A DNA stretch of 64,000 nt, taken from NCBI GenBank assembly GCA_016808115.1, contig JAEQBH010000719.1, positions 62,001-126,000 of the forward strand. Reading direction: 5' to 3'. The number at the start of each line of letters is the position of its first letter. The stretch's first letter is position 1. Below the pieces are notes generated by a model, which had not been told where the DNA came from, ran no database searches, and worked only from the letters and a program-made list of their open reading frames with translations. The stretch is from Tetrastigma voinierianum. Its lineage: Eukaryota; Streptophyta; Magnoliopsida; Vitales; Vitaceae. Below are positions 22,420 through 33,650 of this stretch, piece after piece. Both the position numbers and the translations under genes were made by a program.

Positions 22420-23590
22420 AATGTCGTGACATAATTTCAGATTGTCGCGACATAATTTCAAGATAACCAGGGAGATATGTCGCAACAAGAAATGCATTGT
22501 CGCAAAAAAGAAGAAGTTGAACTCAAAGTTAGAAGTGAACTATGTCGCAACATTTCACAACTTTGTCGCGACACAAAATTAGAGGGATTGAATGATAAAT
22601 TTACAACAAAGATATGAATGTTGCGACATAATGGTAATAAGAAGACAGAACTTTGTTGTGACAATGGATTTTTGTATCGCGACATTGATTGAGAAGTTCT
22701 TGAAGAAGAATGTCGCAATATTATTTTGCTATATCGCGACAATGATAAAGAAAATGGAAGTAGAGTTTTGTCTCAACAATCAAATTTATGTCGTGACATA
22801 AAAAGATGTAGAGTGACAAATATTTGTTGTGACAAAAGAAAATTATGTCGCGACAGAAAGTGGAAGAGCAATGAGACAAGTCAAGATAAGTTGGTCGCGG
22901 CAAAGATTTCAAGGTTGTAACAAACAATTCAGCTAGCGACAAAGATCAAGGAAAGAAATCTATCGTGACATTTTCAAAGTTTGTTGTGACATAGAGTTCA
23001 AATTCAGTAGTGCAAGACAACGAGACTATGTCGCGACATAGAAGTTTTATGTCGCTACAAAATAAAATATTGTCACGACAAAGGTTGAGAAGAACCACAG
23101 AAAGAATGTCGCAACACAGTAATTTATGTCGCAATAGAGATGAAGAGCTGAAGGCAAAAATATCTGTCGCGACAATGGAAAGCTATGTCGCGACATAAAT
23201 TTAAGAGAACAGAAGACTGTCGCGACATAGTGTGAGCAAAAGAGTATTTTATGTTGCGATATTTAAAAATTATGTAATGACATAAAACAAAGATGAAAGG
23301 TAAGAAGCTTTGTCGCGACAAAGAAATTTTATGTCGCAACATTTTTCAAGAGTAGCAAAGAATGAAACGTTGTTGAAACAAAGTTTTTATGTCACAACAC
23401 AAGACACTCATGTCGCGACAATTACAAGACAACTTCAGCATAACTCTGTCACGACATTTTCAAAGTTTGTTGTGAAAAAATCCAAGAAGAAAGCACGAAA
23501 CTATGTTGCACCAGAAAACTGCAAGCCACGACAAAAGTTGGAGAACAAAGATGACAACTATGTTGTAACATAATTTTCTATGTTGCGAGA
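22420..23590. repeat. Array of TGTCGCGACA palindromes (5' LTR U3)
   Basis: Over ~1.17 kb I count at least nine exact 10-mers TGTCGCGACA (for example near 22434, 22565, 22846, 23030, 23165, 23187, 23218, 23311 and 23410). There are roughly two dozen more with one or two changes, mostly CpG-to-TpG/CpA type (TGTCGTGACA, TGTCACGACA, TGTTGCGACA, TGTCGCAACA). Spacing is irregular, about 20-60 bases, and the sequence between is unique and purine-rich. The apparent short frames here, full of Cys-Arg-Asp or Met-Ser-Arg-Gln, are by-products of the motif. Confidence 0.92.
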
Positions 23591-23658
23591 AAGCAACCCG
23601 CATTTTTGGGGATCCACTATTTCAAATTTTTCGAAGTGCAAATGCATCATTTGAAAAT

Positions 23659-23669
23659 CTATAAATAGA
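23659..23669 (+). promoter_or_regulatory. TATA box of the Athila 5' LTR
   Basis: TCTATAAATAGAAG is a textbook plant TATA box. It lies ~70 bases after the end of the palindrome array, so transcription should start near 23690-23700. The equivalent CTATAAATAGAAG is conserved in the 3' LTR at 37131-37143. Confidence 0.8.
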
Positions 23670-25145
23670 AGCATCTACGCACTACATAGCTTCCGCCAAA
23701 CTAGGAACTTTAGCTTCTGAATTTCTTGTATATATATATATGGTATATTTTCTTTTTATTTGGTGCTTCACACTTAGTCTTAGCTTAGCTTTTAGTTATT
23801 TTTCTTAGGATAGAACGCTGATTTGTGCGCATTAGCCGGGTTTATTGTGAAAATCTTAGTTTTCATTACGTCCGATTCAATGAAATTCGAGAATTTTTAC
23901 GTGAGTTCGGGCCGGTTGCAAATTCAGTGAATTTTCCTGATCCATTAGTCACTGTTATTTGTAATCTAATCTTGAAAGATTAAGCTCCCACTGGGAATGG
24001 ATTGATGTTAATTATTGATTTCTGCGCAACTTGAAATAACGCCATAGTTCGAAATCTTGAATTTATTTAATTGGTGTTGTTCTTGAAATTAATAGTTCAA
24101 AATATTAGTAACGTGTACATAGAAAAGGACTGTATCTTGCTTTGATTTCCAAGAGGCCCTTTGAGTGACACAGAGATGGAGAATGCTGAGAGTACAGCGA
24201 AGTTACTTCTAGGGTATGTTAATTAATATTATGAAACTAGTGAATCCTCGAAAGATTACTCGAGCAGATCACTAATTTACTCATGGTGTGAGAATAGTTG
24301 GATGATGTATAAATTTAATTAATTAGAGGTTTCTCCTCTATCTGATGAAAGATCTTGATCCCGTGTTAGCATAGATCTAATCAAGGAGATAGAGAATTTT
24401 ATGAGATTCAATGGATGGGCTATAGGGGCAAGAAATCTTCAGTCGTAAGATTTGGGTGTGAAGTACTAAAAAAGAAAAATACCTAGATCTTAGAAAGAGG
24501 ATTATATTCTATAAGTAACTAGTTAGACTTAAGTATATGAAAGGAACATGGATCTCTAATTAGTGAAATGCATTGTGTATGGAGAAATCCAAACTATACT
24601 ACCTTGCATCTTTGACAAGTTCATATTTCAACTGATGGTTGAACCATGTTATAAAATGATGCAGAAATTGATGATTGTACACTCATCTACTTCAAGTGTT
24701 AACTTAGCAAGTGAACTTTTCCAATCAAATTATTTTGAATTCTTAATATAGAGTTATAGAATTTTATTTAGTTTTTACATTTCCTTTAGTTTAAAACCAA
24801 ATCAATTTTCACTTTTGAATTCAAATAGTAAGGATCTTGAGCAGATGGGGTAATTGATTTTTAGATTTCTCATCAGTCCTCGTGGGAATGATATCTAGAC
24901 TTAAATCCACTTTTATTACTTGTACGACCTGTGCACTTGCTGTGAACTAGACCAAATCACATTTTCAAATGAAACCTTCTCATGCAAAGCAAACACATAT
25001 TTATTATCTTGGGTCTGAAACAAGTTGTTAGCGCCAGCCGGAGACTGATTTAGTCTTAAGAGGCAGTGCTAATTACTTAGTTAATTTGGTCTTTAACAAT
25101 TAATCAGTTTCGGTCTTTGTTAAGAATATAAGTCCAACAAGTTTT

Positions 25146-25334
25146 TGGTGTCATTTCCGGGGATTAGACATTAGCCTCTGGTAGCTGTGTTGAAGATTTT
25201 GTTGGTATATTTTGGTCAGACAACAAGTTTTTACGCCATTGCTTGTGATTAGACATTAGCCTTGGTAGCTTTGTTGAAGATTTTGTTGGTATATTTTGGT
25301 CAGACAACAAGTTTTTACCACCGTTGTCGGGGAT
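25146..25334 (+). repeat. Three primer-binding-site-like units in tandem
   Basis: Units of ~86 bases start at 25146 (TGGTGTCATTTCCGGGGATT), 25232 (TACGCCATTGCTTGTGATT) and 25316 (TACCACCGTTGTCGGGGAT). All resemble the Asp-tRNA primer site TGGCGCCGTTGTCGGGGAT. The first two are followed by AGACATTAGCC...TTTGTTGGTATATTTTGGTCA. The third leads into gag and is presumably the functional one. The 3' LTR carries one degraded unit (near 38668-38751). Confidence 0.7.
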
Positions 25335-25544
25335 AGAAAGGAGAATTTAAATATCAATATTCCAACTCAAGAGAGAATTGCTAATTTTGACATTTTTCTT
25401 TGTTTTATCAAAAATTTCAGAAAATTACAAAATATGAATCATGAATAGAAAGCTAACAAAATCTTTTATGAGCTTAAATAGATATAGTTATTTTCCACAG
25501 ATTACATTTGATCTTAATGTGTTTCTATTTCAAGAAGATTTTAC

Positions 25545-27210
25545 ATGCATAGAAAACTAGAAGCAAAATTGCTGCCTTTAGACATAGAACTAGAAAGAAA
25601 ACTAAGAAATCTGAGAAAAGTGCAAAGTGTCAATCAACACGTGCGTAGTGCAGAGAGGGATACGACAACCGATTCCAAAAGAAGAAATAGCAGAGAGACT
25701 TTAGAGACAAATGACTATGGAGGATTTCTGGAGGTTAATTATTTAAGATGAATATTCTGCAGTGAGACAACCTCCTATGGAAGCCAATAATTTTGAGTTA
25801 AAGCCAGCTTTGATCATAATGGTGCAACAACATCAATACACTGGGCATCCAAGTTAAGATTGCAATGAGCATATGGGAAGATTCTTGTGGATGCCAAATA
25901 CAGGGAAGTTGAATGGGGTGAGACTTGAGGTGATCAAGCTGCAACTATTCCCTTTTTCATTGAGAGATGTGGCAACCACTTGGTTTGAATCACTTCCATA
26001 AGGATCAGTGAATAATTAGGAAGAGTTGGTTGAGGCTTACATGAGCAGATTCTTCTTTCTTGCCCTCGCTTCAGAAAGGAGAGGGGGAATCATAGTGTTC
26101 AAACAAGGAGATGATGAAAGTCTCTATACTACATGGGTAAGATTCAAGAGATTGTTGAAGAGATGCCCAAGGCATGGTATAGATCTAACTACACAGATGG
26201 ACATTTTTTTATCACTCTATGAATTATAACTCCAAAGGTATAATTGATGCAGCTTGCTGTGGAGCATTCAAGAGGAAGAGTGCAGAGGAGGCAAGACAGT
26301 TGATTGAAGATCTTGCCAAATGCAACTATAGAGCTCCATCTGAGACTTCAAGGAGTAGCAGCAGACTAAAAGGAGGATAGAGCTGAACATAATGACTGCC
26401 ATAGAAGCAAAACTTGATGCATTGATGAATAAGATAGGAAACCATGATAAAAGAATGCACTAAAGACATGAAGTGGGAAAACAATAGAGGAAATGGGAGC
26501 AAGTAAGACTTAGTCAAGAGGGACTAAACATGAGGGTCCTTACTAAGTTGAGGAGGCATAGTTTCTCAATGCTAATAGAAGCTACAACTATAAGCCAAAC
26601 CTCAACTTGCCAACTCACTACACACTAGCACTCAGGAACCATGAGAACTTCTCATATGGAGGTGGAGCATAGCAAGGTCCAAGACTGTGCATAATTTCAA
26701 CAACAGATGTTTCACATGGGTTCCAAGGAGAATAACATCAACGGTTAAGCTAAAGAGTAGACAATCAGGGGCAAAGGATATCTCATTCCTTTGAAGATTA
26801 AATGCTAACCTTCATGGGAGAAAATAAGAGGCTACTGAATATTCATGAGTAGAAATTTGCGGAGCTAGCATCATTTCAGGCAAACACAAATGTATTCCAG
26901 GCTAACATAAATGCCTATTTGAAAAATATGGAGACACAAGTAGGGAAACTGGCCCTAGCAATGCCGAATCAATCCAAGGATGCCTTCCCCAACGATACAA
27001 AGAAGAATCCTAAGGATTGTATGGTGGTGACTCTGAGAAGTGGAAACGAGATAGAAAGCAGAAAAGAAGAAGAGAAGAAAAAGACTGAAAAAGAAGAGAA
27101 AGAAGAAACTGGAAAAGAGACTAAGTTAAGCAATTCAGAATTAACTGAAGAGGCTGAGAAAGAAGAGGTGTAAATTGAGCAGCATTTGGAGAAAGGAGAA
27201 TTGAAAAAGA
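25545..27210 (+). pseudogene. Athila gag
   Basis: The start at 25545 reads MHRKLEAKLLPLDIELER. Next come PPMEANNFELKPALI, HMGRFLWM, KLNGVRLEVIKLQLFPFSL, DVATTWFESLP and EELVEAYMSRFFF, the retrotransposon gag core (PF03732-like). A second block holds ERRGGIIVFKQGDDESLY and FKRLLKRCPRHGIDL. The C-terminal part (26919-27173) reads METQVGKLALAMPNQS, then KDCMVVTLRSGNE and a Lys/Glu-rich tail. Gag forms the particle and binds RNA. Several stops and small frame changes break it. Length (~550 codons) is normal for the family. Confidence 0.85.
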
Positions 27211-27451
27211 AAGAAGAAAAAAAAAGCTTACATGCCTATTGTTCCTTTCCCTTAAAGGCTTCAGAAAGCTAAAATGGAGGAGCAAGTTCTCTAGATTCTT
27301 GGATGTCTTCAAGAAGATAGAAATTAATCTACCCTTTGTAGAGGCATTGACTCAGATGCCTAACTATGCCAAGTTTCTAAAGGACATTCTAAGTAAGAAG
27401 AGAAAATTTGCTGAAGAAGGAGTGGTGAATTGAACAGCAACATGCAGTGTA

Positions 27452-27889
27452 GTGATCGAGAAGAGCTTACCAAAGAAGATGCAGGATCCTAGCAGCTTTA
27501 CCATTCCCTCCACCATTGGGAATTTTGAATTCAAAAAGGCTTTATGTGACTCAGGAGCTAGCATAAACTTGATACCATTGTCAGTGGTGAAGAGACTTAG
27601 TTTGGGGGAATTGACTCCCACAACTATAAGCTTGCAAATGGCAGACAGAATAATGGCATAGCTAGAAGGATTCCTTGAAGATGTACTAATCAAGGTGGGA
27701 AAATACATTTTCCCTGTGGACTTTGTAGTCATGGATATGGAGGAAGATACACAAGTTCCATTGCTGCTTGGAAGACCTTTCCTAGCCACTAGAGCTGCCT
27801 TGATAGATGTTAAAAAAGGGGGAACTCACTCTCAAGGTGGGAGAAGAAGCAGTACACTTCAACTTGAACAAAAGCCTAAAACAGTATGA
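27452..27889 (+). pseudogene. Athila aspartic protease
   Basis: The frame reads FTIPSTIGNFEFKKALCDSGASINLIPLSV, given here in parts: FTIPSTIGNFEF, then KALCDSGAS with the catalytic Asp-Ser-Gly, then NLIPLSVVKRL. A single stop at about 27660 is followed by LEGFLEDVLIKVGKYIFPVDFVV, then VPLLLGRPFLATRAALIDV, the second conserved loop (LLGRPFL). It cleaves the gag-pol polyprotein. The catalytic triad is intact; one stop and one frame change near 27815 break the frame, making this among the best-preserved domains of the element. Confidence 0.87.
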
Positions 27890-28229
27890 TTGTGAAAATA
27901 CAGATTGTAAGACTATAGAAACAATAGTTCCCATAAGTCTTGAGCTGATATTTGGTTGTAACTTTCAGAATTCAATCAATGAAAATGAGATGAATTTCTA
28001 GTATCTTGATGATTCTGATCAGAATTGATGAATTCCCAGCTTTGATTTAAAAGAAATAGTCTTTAGTTTGAATGAGAATAGCCCAGAAAAATACAGCAAT
28101 GAGAGAAGGTAGAAGAAACAAAAACAAGTTCAGAAGGCTTAACCTTGAAGGAATTGCCCAATCATTGGAAGTATGCTTTCTTAGAACTAGAAAAAGCAAG
28201 ACCTATTATTATATCAGCTGCATTAACCA

Positions 28230-29020
28230 GGCATGAAGAATAGAAACTGCTGGAAATTCTTAGAAAATACAAGGAAGTAATTGCTTGGTCAATAGAAGAT
28301 TTTAAAGGAATCAGTCTTTCTATCTGCATGCACAAGATCCTCTTGGAGGATAATGCAAAGAACTCCATTGAACATCAAAGAAGATTGAATCCAGTAATGA
28401 AAAAAGTTAGAAAAGAAGTACTGAAATGGCTGAATGCAGGTTTTATATATGCAATCTCAAACAGTCCTTAGGTGAGCCCAGTTCATGTTGTTCCCAAAAA
28501 GGGTGAATCCATTAAGATAAGAAATGAGAAGAATAAATTGATTCCTATAAGAACTGTGACGGGATGGAGGGTATGTATAGACTATAGAAAAGCGAATATT
28601 GCAACAAGAAAGGATCATTAACCTCTATCTTTCATTGACCAAATGTTGGACAAGTTAGTTGCAGACACCCCCCACATCGTTCGATGGATACTGATATAGT
28701 CAGATTGCCATAGCCCTTGAGGATTAGGAGAAGACTACATTTATATGTCCTTATGGCACCTTTGCTTTTAGAATGATGCCATTTGGATTATGTAATGCTC
28801 CTACCACCTTTCAAAGATGTATGATGTCTATGTTTTCAGATTTGGTGGAAGAGGTTATGGAAATCTTCATAGATGACTTCTTAGTATATGGATCTAGTTT
28901 TGAGAAATGCTTGAAAATTTTGGAAACAGTACTTTAGAGGTGCCAAGACAAGAATCTAGCTTTGAATTGGGAAAAATGTCATTTCATGGTATAAGAGGGC
29001 ATTGGTTTTAGTAAGACAAG
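28230..29020 (+). pseudogene. Athila reverse transcriptase
   Basis: Blocks in order: YKEVIAWSIEDFKGIS, RRLNPVMKKVRKEVLKWL, AGFIYAIS, SPVHVVPKKG, TGWRVCIDYRKAN, then FICPYGTFAFRMMPFGLCNAPTTFQ (two parts) and MEIFIDDFLVYGSSFE, the last holding the catalytic IDD. After that comes CLKILETVL and NLALNWEKCHF. These match plant Athila reverse transcriptase. There are stops after AISNSP and around 28690, and frame changes near 28720. It copies element RNA into DNA; this copy cannot work. Confidence 0.88.
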
Positions 29021-29044
29021 ATTTTTTAGCTTGCTAGAAGTAGA

Positions 29045-29680
29045 CTAAGAAAATGTTGTTATTATAAAGACTCTCCACACTTTACAACAGTTAAAGGGAT
29101 AAGTAGTTTCCTGGTAACATGCCGATTTAAGGTAAGATTTATAAGGACTTCTCAAAACTTCTAGACCATTATGCGTATTGTTGAAAAAGATGCAAAGTTT
29201 GATTTGATGAATCTTGTAAGGTCGCATTTGAAGAAATTAACCAACCGACTAATAGCTCCCATCATGGTAACACCGACCGAACAAAGTGTGCTTGAAATAA
29301 ATGTGCATGTCAATGGATTATGCAATGGGGAGCAATATTGGGACAAAGAACTGAAGATATTCAAGGCTATATTAATTATGCTAGCAAAACCTTCAATGAA
29401 GCACAAGAGAACTGCACTACCATAGAAAAAGAGATGCTGACAATGGTGTTTGTTTGTGGAAAAACCCAAGCCCATACATTAGGTCCCATGTTATAATACA
29501 CATTGATCATGCTGCTATTAAATATCCGATAACAAAGAAAGATTCCAAACCAAGATCGATCGTAGGGGTATTATCAGTGTAGGAGTTTGATTTGAGAATC
29601 AAAGGCCAAGGAGTAGTGACAATGTGATAAGCTGATCACTTGACCCAGAATGGAAAAGACTATTGAAAGGAAAGAGTGGA
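29045..29680 (+). pseudogene. Athila RNase H
   Basis: Fragments read VEKDAKFDLMNL, APIMVTP, then GIFKAI-like, YYASKTFNEAQEN-like (29370-29420) and HIDHAAIKY, followed by KKDSKPR and QEFDLRIKGQG and ADHLT. These are the connection and RNase H blocks between reverse transcriptase and integrase. The order is right, but nearly every block is in a different frame. Confidence 0.7.
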
Positions 29681-29689
29681 ATAGCATAA

Positions 29690-30970
29690 AACTTTCTGAT
29701 GAGCGGCTATTTGTGCTATCGATCCAGCTACCTTGGTATCTCGCGATGGCCAGCAGAACTCTTAGTCTATGGAATTATGCCTGAGTTCAACCACACTAGT
29801 AGAAAGGAAGTTGAGAATTGATAGCAAATTTTATATTTAGGATGACCCACTACTTTTCAGAAGAGGAGCAAATATGATTATCGGAGATATAGACGAACAT
29901 AACAGGGTGGAATTCTTGATAAAATGCTCATGCATCACACCATATAGGAGGACACTTTACGGGAGAACAACATGGAATTCTCTAATCGGGTTTTGATTGG
30001 CCTACTTTATTCAAAGACTGTTTTGAATGGGTAAAATGTTGTGATAAATGTTAGATAATGGACAACATAAGTAGAAAAAATGAGATGCCTACTTGAATCA
30101 CGGTAGTGCAGGATTTTTATGTATAGAGGGGATGATTTCATGGGACCTTTCCCGTCATCATTTGAAAATCTATACATTCTCCTGGCTGATTATGTATCGA
30201 ATGGGTGGAAGTAATAAACATCCCAAAATGATGCAAGCATAATGGTTGAGTTTATTCAAGGAAATATTTTTAGTAGTTTGGGCACCCCAGACAATCATTA
30301 GTGATGAGAGAGCCATTTTCAGAACAAGGTTTTGAAAAGCGATGAGTAGATCACGGATCAGATTATAATAAGAGATTGGAGCATGTACTCGGAGTAGAAT
30401 GAGTAAATCGAGACTTCATGAGGAGATAAAGAAAATTCTAGAAAACAATGGTAAACAAAAAGATTAGTCTATAAAGGCTAGACGATGCATTATGGACTTA
30501 TAGAGCTACTTCTGACTTATTTGAATGTATCTCCATCTGAATTGTATTTGAAGCCTTACCATCTCTCTCTAGAACTTGAATATAAAGCTATGTGGGCCAT
30601 CAAGAAACTGAACTATGATTTCCAATTTGCCAAAGGGAAAAGAAAGAGATTACTCGAATGAATGAGTGGAAGGATTTGAGGAATGAAGCTTATGATAATG
30701 CGAGAATCTACAAAATAAGAAATAGAGTAGCGATCGAAATTTCTAGAAGAATTCAAGGCAAGAGAGCGCTAGTCTATTATAATTCCAGAAGCTCAAGCTC
30801 TTTCCGGAAAATTTAAAGTCAAGATGGAGTGGGCCTTACACGGTAGTAACAAATACACCCTTTGGGCTTGATAACATTGAGAAGTGATTATGGAATGAGT
30901 TTAAAGTTCATGGTTAGAGAAGCTGACATTATCTTGGAGAAACATAAATGAAGATTAAATCCAGTTTTTG
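29690..30970 (+). pseudogene. Athila integrase
   Basis: Fragments in order: a PWYLA-like segment, a zinc-binding region around 29900-30060 (CHASHHTI-like and EWVKCCDKC-like, frame-broken), FMGPFPSSFENLYILLADYVS at 30135-30200 (in two parts), then FSSLGTPQTIISDE with an integrase catalytic Asp near 30300. Further on come KKILENNG, LSLELEYKAMWAIKKLNYDF, LRNEAYDNARIYK and a C-terminal LKLFPENLKSRWSGPYTV-like block. This is the full integrase layout. Indels are dense. It would insert element cDNA into the genome. Confidence 0.75.
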
Positions 30971-31554
30971 AAGAGATGGAGAGGAATTTTCTTTGAAAGG
31001 AAAACAGTGCACTAAAATGTCTAAGCTAAAGACATTAAAGTGACGTTCTTGAAGTCAACTCAATCAAATTTTAATTATCATAGTTAATTTGAATTTGTTA
31101 AAATTTGTTTGATTTAGTTCCATTTTTTAAGAATTTTGTTTTGAAATTTTGTGGGTACAAGGCAAGTGAAGCTGAATTAGAGATGTTGAATTTTATTTGG
31201 AAGAATTCTTTCTCAAATTCGTTATCAAGAAAGTGCTCTGAGGGGAGTTTTCTACCTTGTCACTAGCTTGTCTTTTAATGATAATGCATAGTTGGGATTT
31301 GGGGGAATGTATTTTTATAGGCGAGAAAATGAAAGCATCTTTATTTGTTCCCATTCTTTAGACACCTTCCAGATATCACCATGTGCAGTTATATTAAATG
31401 AAGAATGAGATTGTTGTTCATACTTGAATTGAGATATTTGATGTTAGATGTCTTCACAAGTAATTATGTTTTGAGTGGTAGATATATTGCACTTCTTGTG
31501 TGTTGATTGGTTGAAAGAATGTTAATTGTGCAAAGTTGGGAAAAATTCATTGGA
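30971..31554. other. Athila inter-ORF region, no gene
   Basis: AT-rich sequence after integrase. No domain is recognised. It precedes a short stretch that reuses the LTR palindrome motif and a TATA box. Confidence 0.5.
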
Positions 31555-31830
31555 TTGTCACGACATAATTTTCTTTGTCGTGACATTAATTCTACTTTGT
31601 TGTAGGATTATTTCTATATGTAAATTATCAAAGATTAGTTTTAGCCTTTTAGAAATGCAGTATATGCGTGACATACTTTTTATGTCGCGACATTATTTTA
31701 CTTGATGAAGAATGAACTATGTCGCGACATTATTCTTTTTATCCACGACATAGGTTCCAAAAACCCTAAGTGAATTGTTTGTTGCAATAATTATTTTTAT
31801 GTCACAACATAACTTAAGCCTAAGAAACCC
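31555..31830. repeat. Internal cluster of TGTCGCGACA palindromes
   Basis: Two exact copies (near 31684 and 31719) and about five near-copies (TGTCACGACAT, TGTCGTGACAT, TGTCACAACAT, a TCCACGACAT form and a degenerate TTCTGACAT) occur in ~270 bases. The intervening sequence is not obviously a copy of the LTR, so the cluster looks like an independent use of the same motif. Confidence 0.8.
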
Positions 31831-31890
31831 TAAGGTTGGAATTCTGACATAAATTTCTATTATTGCGAAGTTTTGAAAATGATCAGTTGG

Positions 31891-31904
31891 CTTATAAATA
31901 GAAA
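31891..31904 (+). promoter_or_regulatory. Internal TATA box upstream of the second ORF
   Basis: CTTATAAATAGAAA is almost identical to the LTR TATA (CTATAAATAGAAG). It is followed by a CT- and CA-rich leader (CATCAACCAACTCATC...CTCTCTCATCTTCC), typical of plant 5' untranslated regions. It lies ~60 bases after the internal palindrome cluster, the same arrangement as in the LTR. Confidence 0.6.
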
Positions 31905-31989
31905 ATTTTGAAAACTGAAAAGCCAGCTTTCTCATAAACCATCAACCAACTCATCTTTCTTCACCAAATCTCTCTCATCTTCCTTCGAA

Positions 31990-33650
31990 AACCCTAGATC
32001 CCAATGTATTTCAACCGTATGAGCCCGATTCAAGAATTGATTAGAACTGAATGAAATGATGGAAGAATCTGCCTTGATTGAGGAAAGTTGTTTGCTCAAG
32101 CGAGTCGGGGAGTAATGCAGTTGAAAGACATGAAGTAAGAACAAAGCGGAACAATGAAGCCCAGAGAAACTAGAAAAGAAAAGAGGAAGTGCAAAAGGTG
32201 ACAGGAACTGGAATGAAAAGTAAAGGGTTGCGTTTTAGATAAAGCCTTAGTTTTACCTTAGGAGAATCTAAAGATAACGATTTCATTGTCAAAGAGGGTT
32301 TGACGGAGCTCATCTCACTGCTATTGAAATGATTGAAGGAAGAGAGGATCGCAATTACTTAGCGAGCACAAAGCACGGCTTCTTGCATTAGTCGAAGGGA
32401 TTTATGCTAACATGGTGGGAGTAAAAGGGAAGACGGTCTGTGTTAGAGGAAAGTGGATATCTTTTAGTAAAGAAAAAAATAAATAAAACTTTTAATTTGA
32501 AGGAACAAAAAGATGGTTCCAAGTTCAAGAAACTGTTAAAGGAGCCAAAGTATCAGAAAATTGTAGACCTGCTAACAAATGGAAAAGGAAAACGGAAGGC
32601 AATAGGAAAAACCCAACATAAATCCATTGCCAGAGGTTCTTTGACAGAGGAAGCTAAGGTATGGTTTTATTTCGTCAGTTCAGTCTTGTTTCCATCAAAG
32701 TATCTCAATACAGTGAGAAAGAATGAAGTAATACTCCTGTATGCCTTGCTGAAGGGGTATAAAATCAATGTGGGCAAGATAGTTGAAAATTCCATTGTAA
32801 GTTACTATAGAAGCATATACGAGTCTATTCACACCGGCTACAATCCACGAGGCTCTTGCATCATGAGGGTATAAATGGAGATTAGGAAGAAGAAACATGC
32901 CCCGAGGCTTCTCCTCTGACTTTAAGTGGGTAATGAAAGTCAACGGCGAGGAGAAGGAAATAGAAAAGAAGAAGAAAAAGGGATGAAAGAGTAGGCCAGC
33001 ATGAGCAGGAAGCCCTAGCCCGAGAAGCGTAAATGCGAGAGAAGTTTCGCTGTCTGGGAATGTATCTCGGATATGGCTCGTCGAGACCAGTTGAGAGCTC
33101 AAGACAGAAGCTAGAGAAATAATGAGAATTAAAGGAGATGTTAAGAACAAATGAGGAAGAAATACGAGAAAGGGATAATAACTGAAATCACAAGCTACTG
33201 ATTAGAGAGATAGATATCTAGACAAAGGAACTAAGAAGGAGAGATTAATCTTTGAGGAAGAAATAAAGCAAAGGAATTTAGAATGGAGGGCAAAATTGGA
33301 AAAGAGAGATACATAATGGAGAACAATGCTAAGAGATGGAGAAGTAGCTTTTTAGACAGAAACAGGAATACATGAAGCCAGTTTGTTGAAAATGTTAGAG
33401 GATAGAGACAATGTAAGCTGGCCCATGGAATCGGGACGAGAGATTTGTTGAATAGTCTTTTTTATTCTGAAAGTTTTAGAATAATGGCTCGGGAGCGAAT
33501 TAAACAATAGGACACTCATAGAATCATTGGCTAAGAGGCTGTGTGAACTTACAAAGAGCAATGCAAAGACTTTGGATTGGGCTATGAAAACAGTCTTAGG
33601 CAAGAAGAAAGTGCCACTTCCACAAATTAAAGTATCGACTATATATCGTA
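31990..33650 (+). pseudogene. Athila second ORF (env-position protein)
   Basis: Athila-lineage elements carry an extra ORF after integrase. Here 32385-32460 reads EGIYANMVGVKGKTVCVRGKW in part. The open stretch 32440-32874 (144 codons) then contains FKKLLKEPKYQKIVDLLT, KSIARGSLTEEAKVWFYFVS, PSKYLNTVRKNEVILLYAL and GYKINVGKI. This matches the 'putative plant transposon protein' domain (PF20167-like). Its function is unknown; whether it is truly envelope-like is unproven, and I see no clear signal peptide or fusion segment. Downstream, to about 33650, the frame is broken and rich in Lys and Glu. It is probably expressed from its own promoter at 31891. Confidence 0.78.

Larger units (their letters stand above)
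22246..25302 (+). repeat. 5' LTR of the Athila element
   Basis: It starts TGATGAGTCCTAAACTC and aligns throughout with 35741-38751. Organisation: a U3 packed with TGTCGCGACA palindromes (22420-23590), a TATA box at 23659-23669, a ~1.5 kb downstream part, and an end blurred by repeated primer-site segments (25146-25334). The end is placed at ...TTTTGGTCA because the 3' LTR also reaches that point. Confidence 0.88.

Noticed and set aside
22315..23573. A series of short open frames on both strands with Cys-Arg-Asp or Met-Ser-Arg-Gln motifs
   Set aside because: They are produced by the TGTCGCGACA palindrome falling in different frames. Overlapping frames on both strands share the same words, and none resembles a protein family.
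22420..23590. CRISPR-like array of short repeats and unique spacers
   Set aside because: Repeats are only 10 bp and spacing is irregular (20-60 bases). The context is a plant LTR retrotransposon and no cas genes are present.
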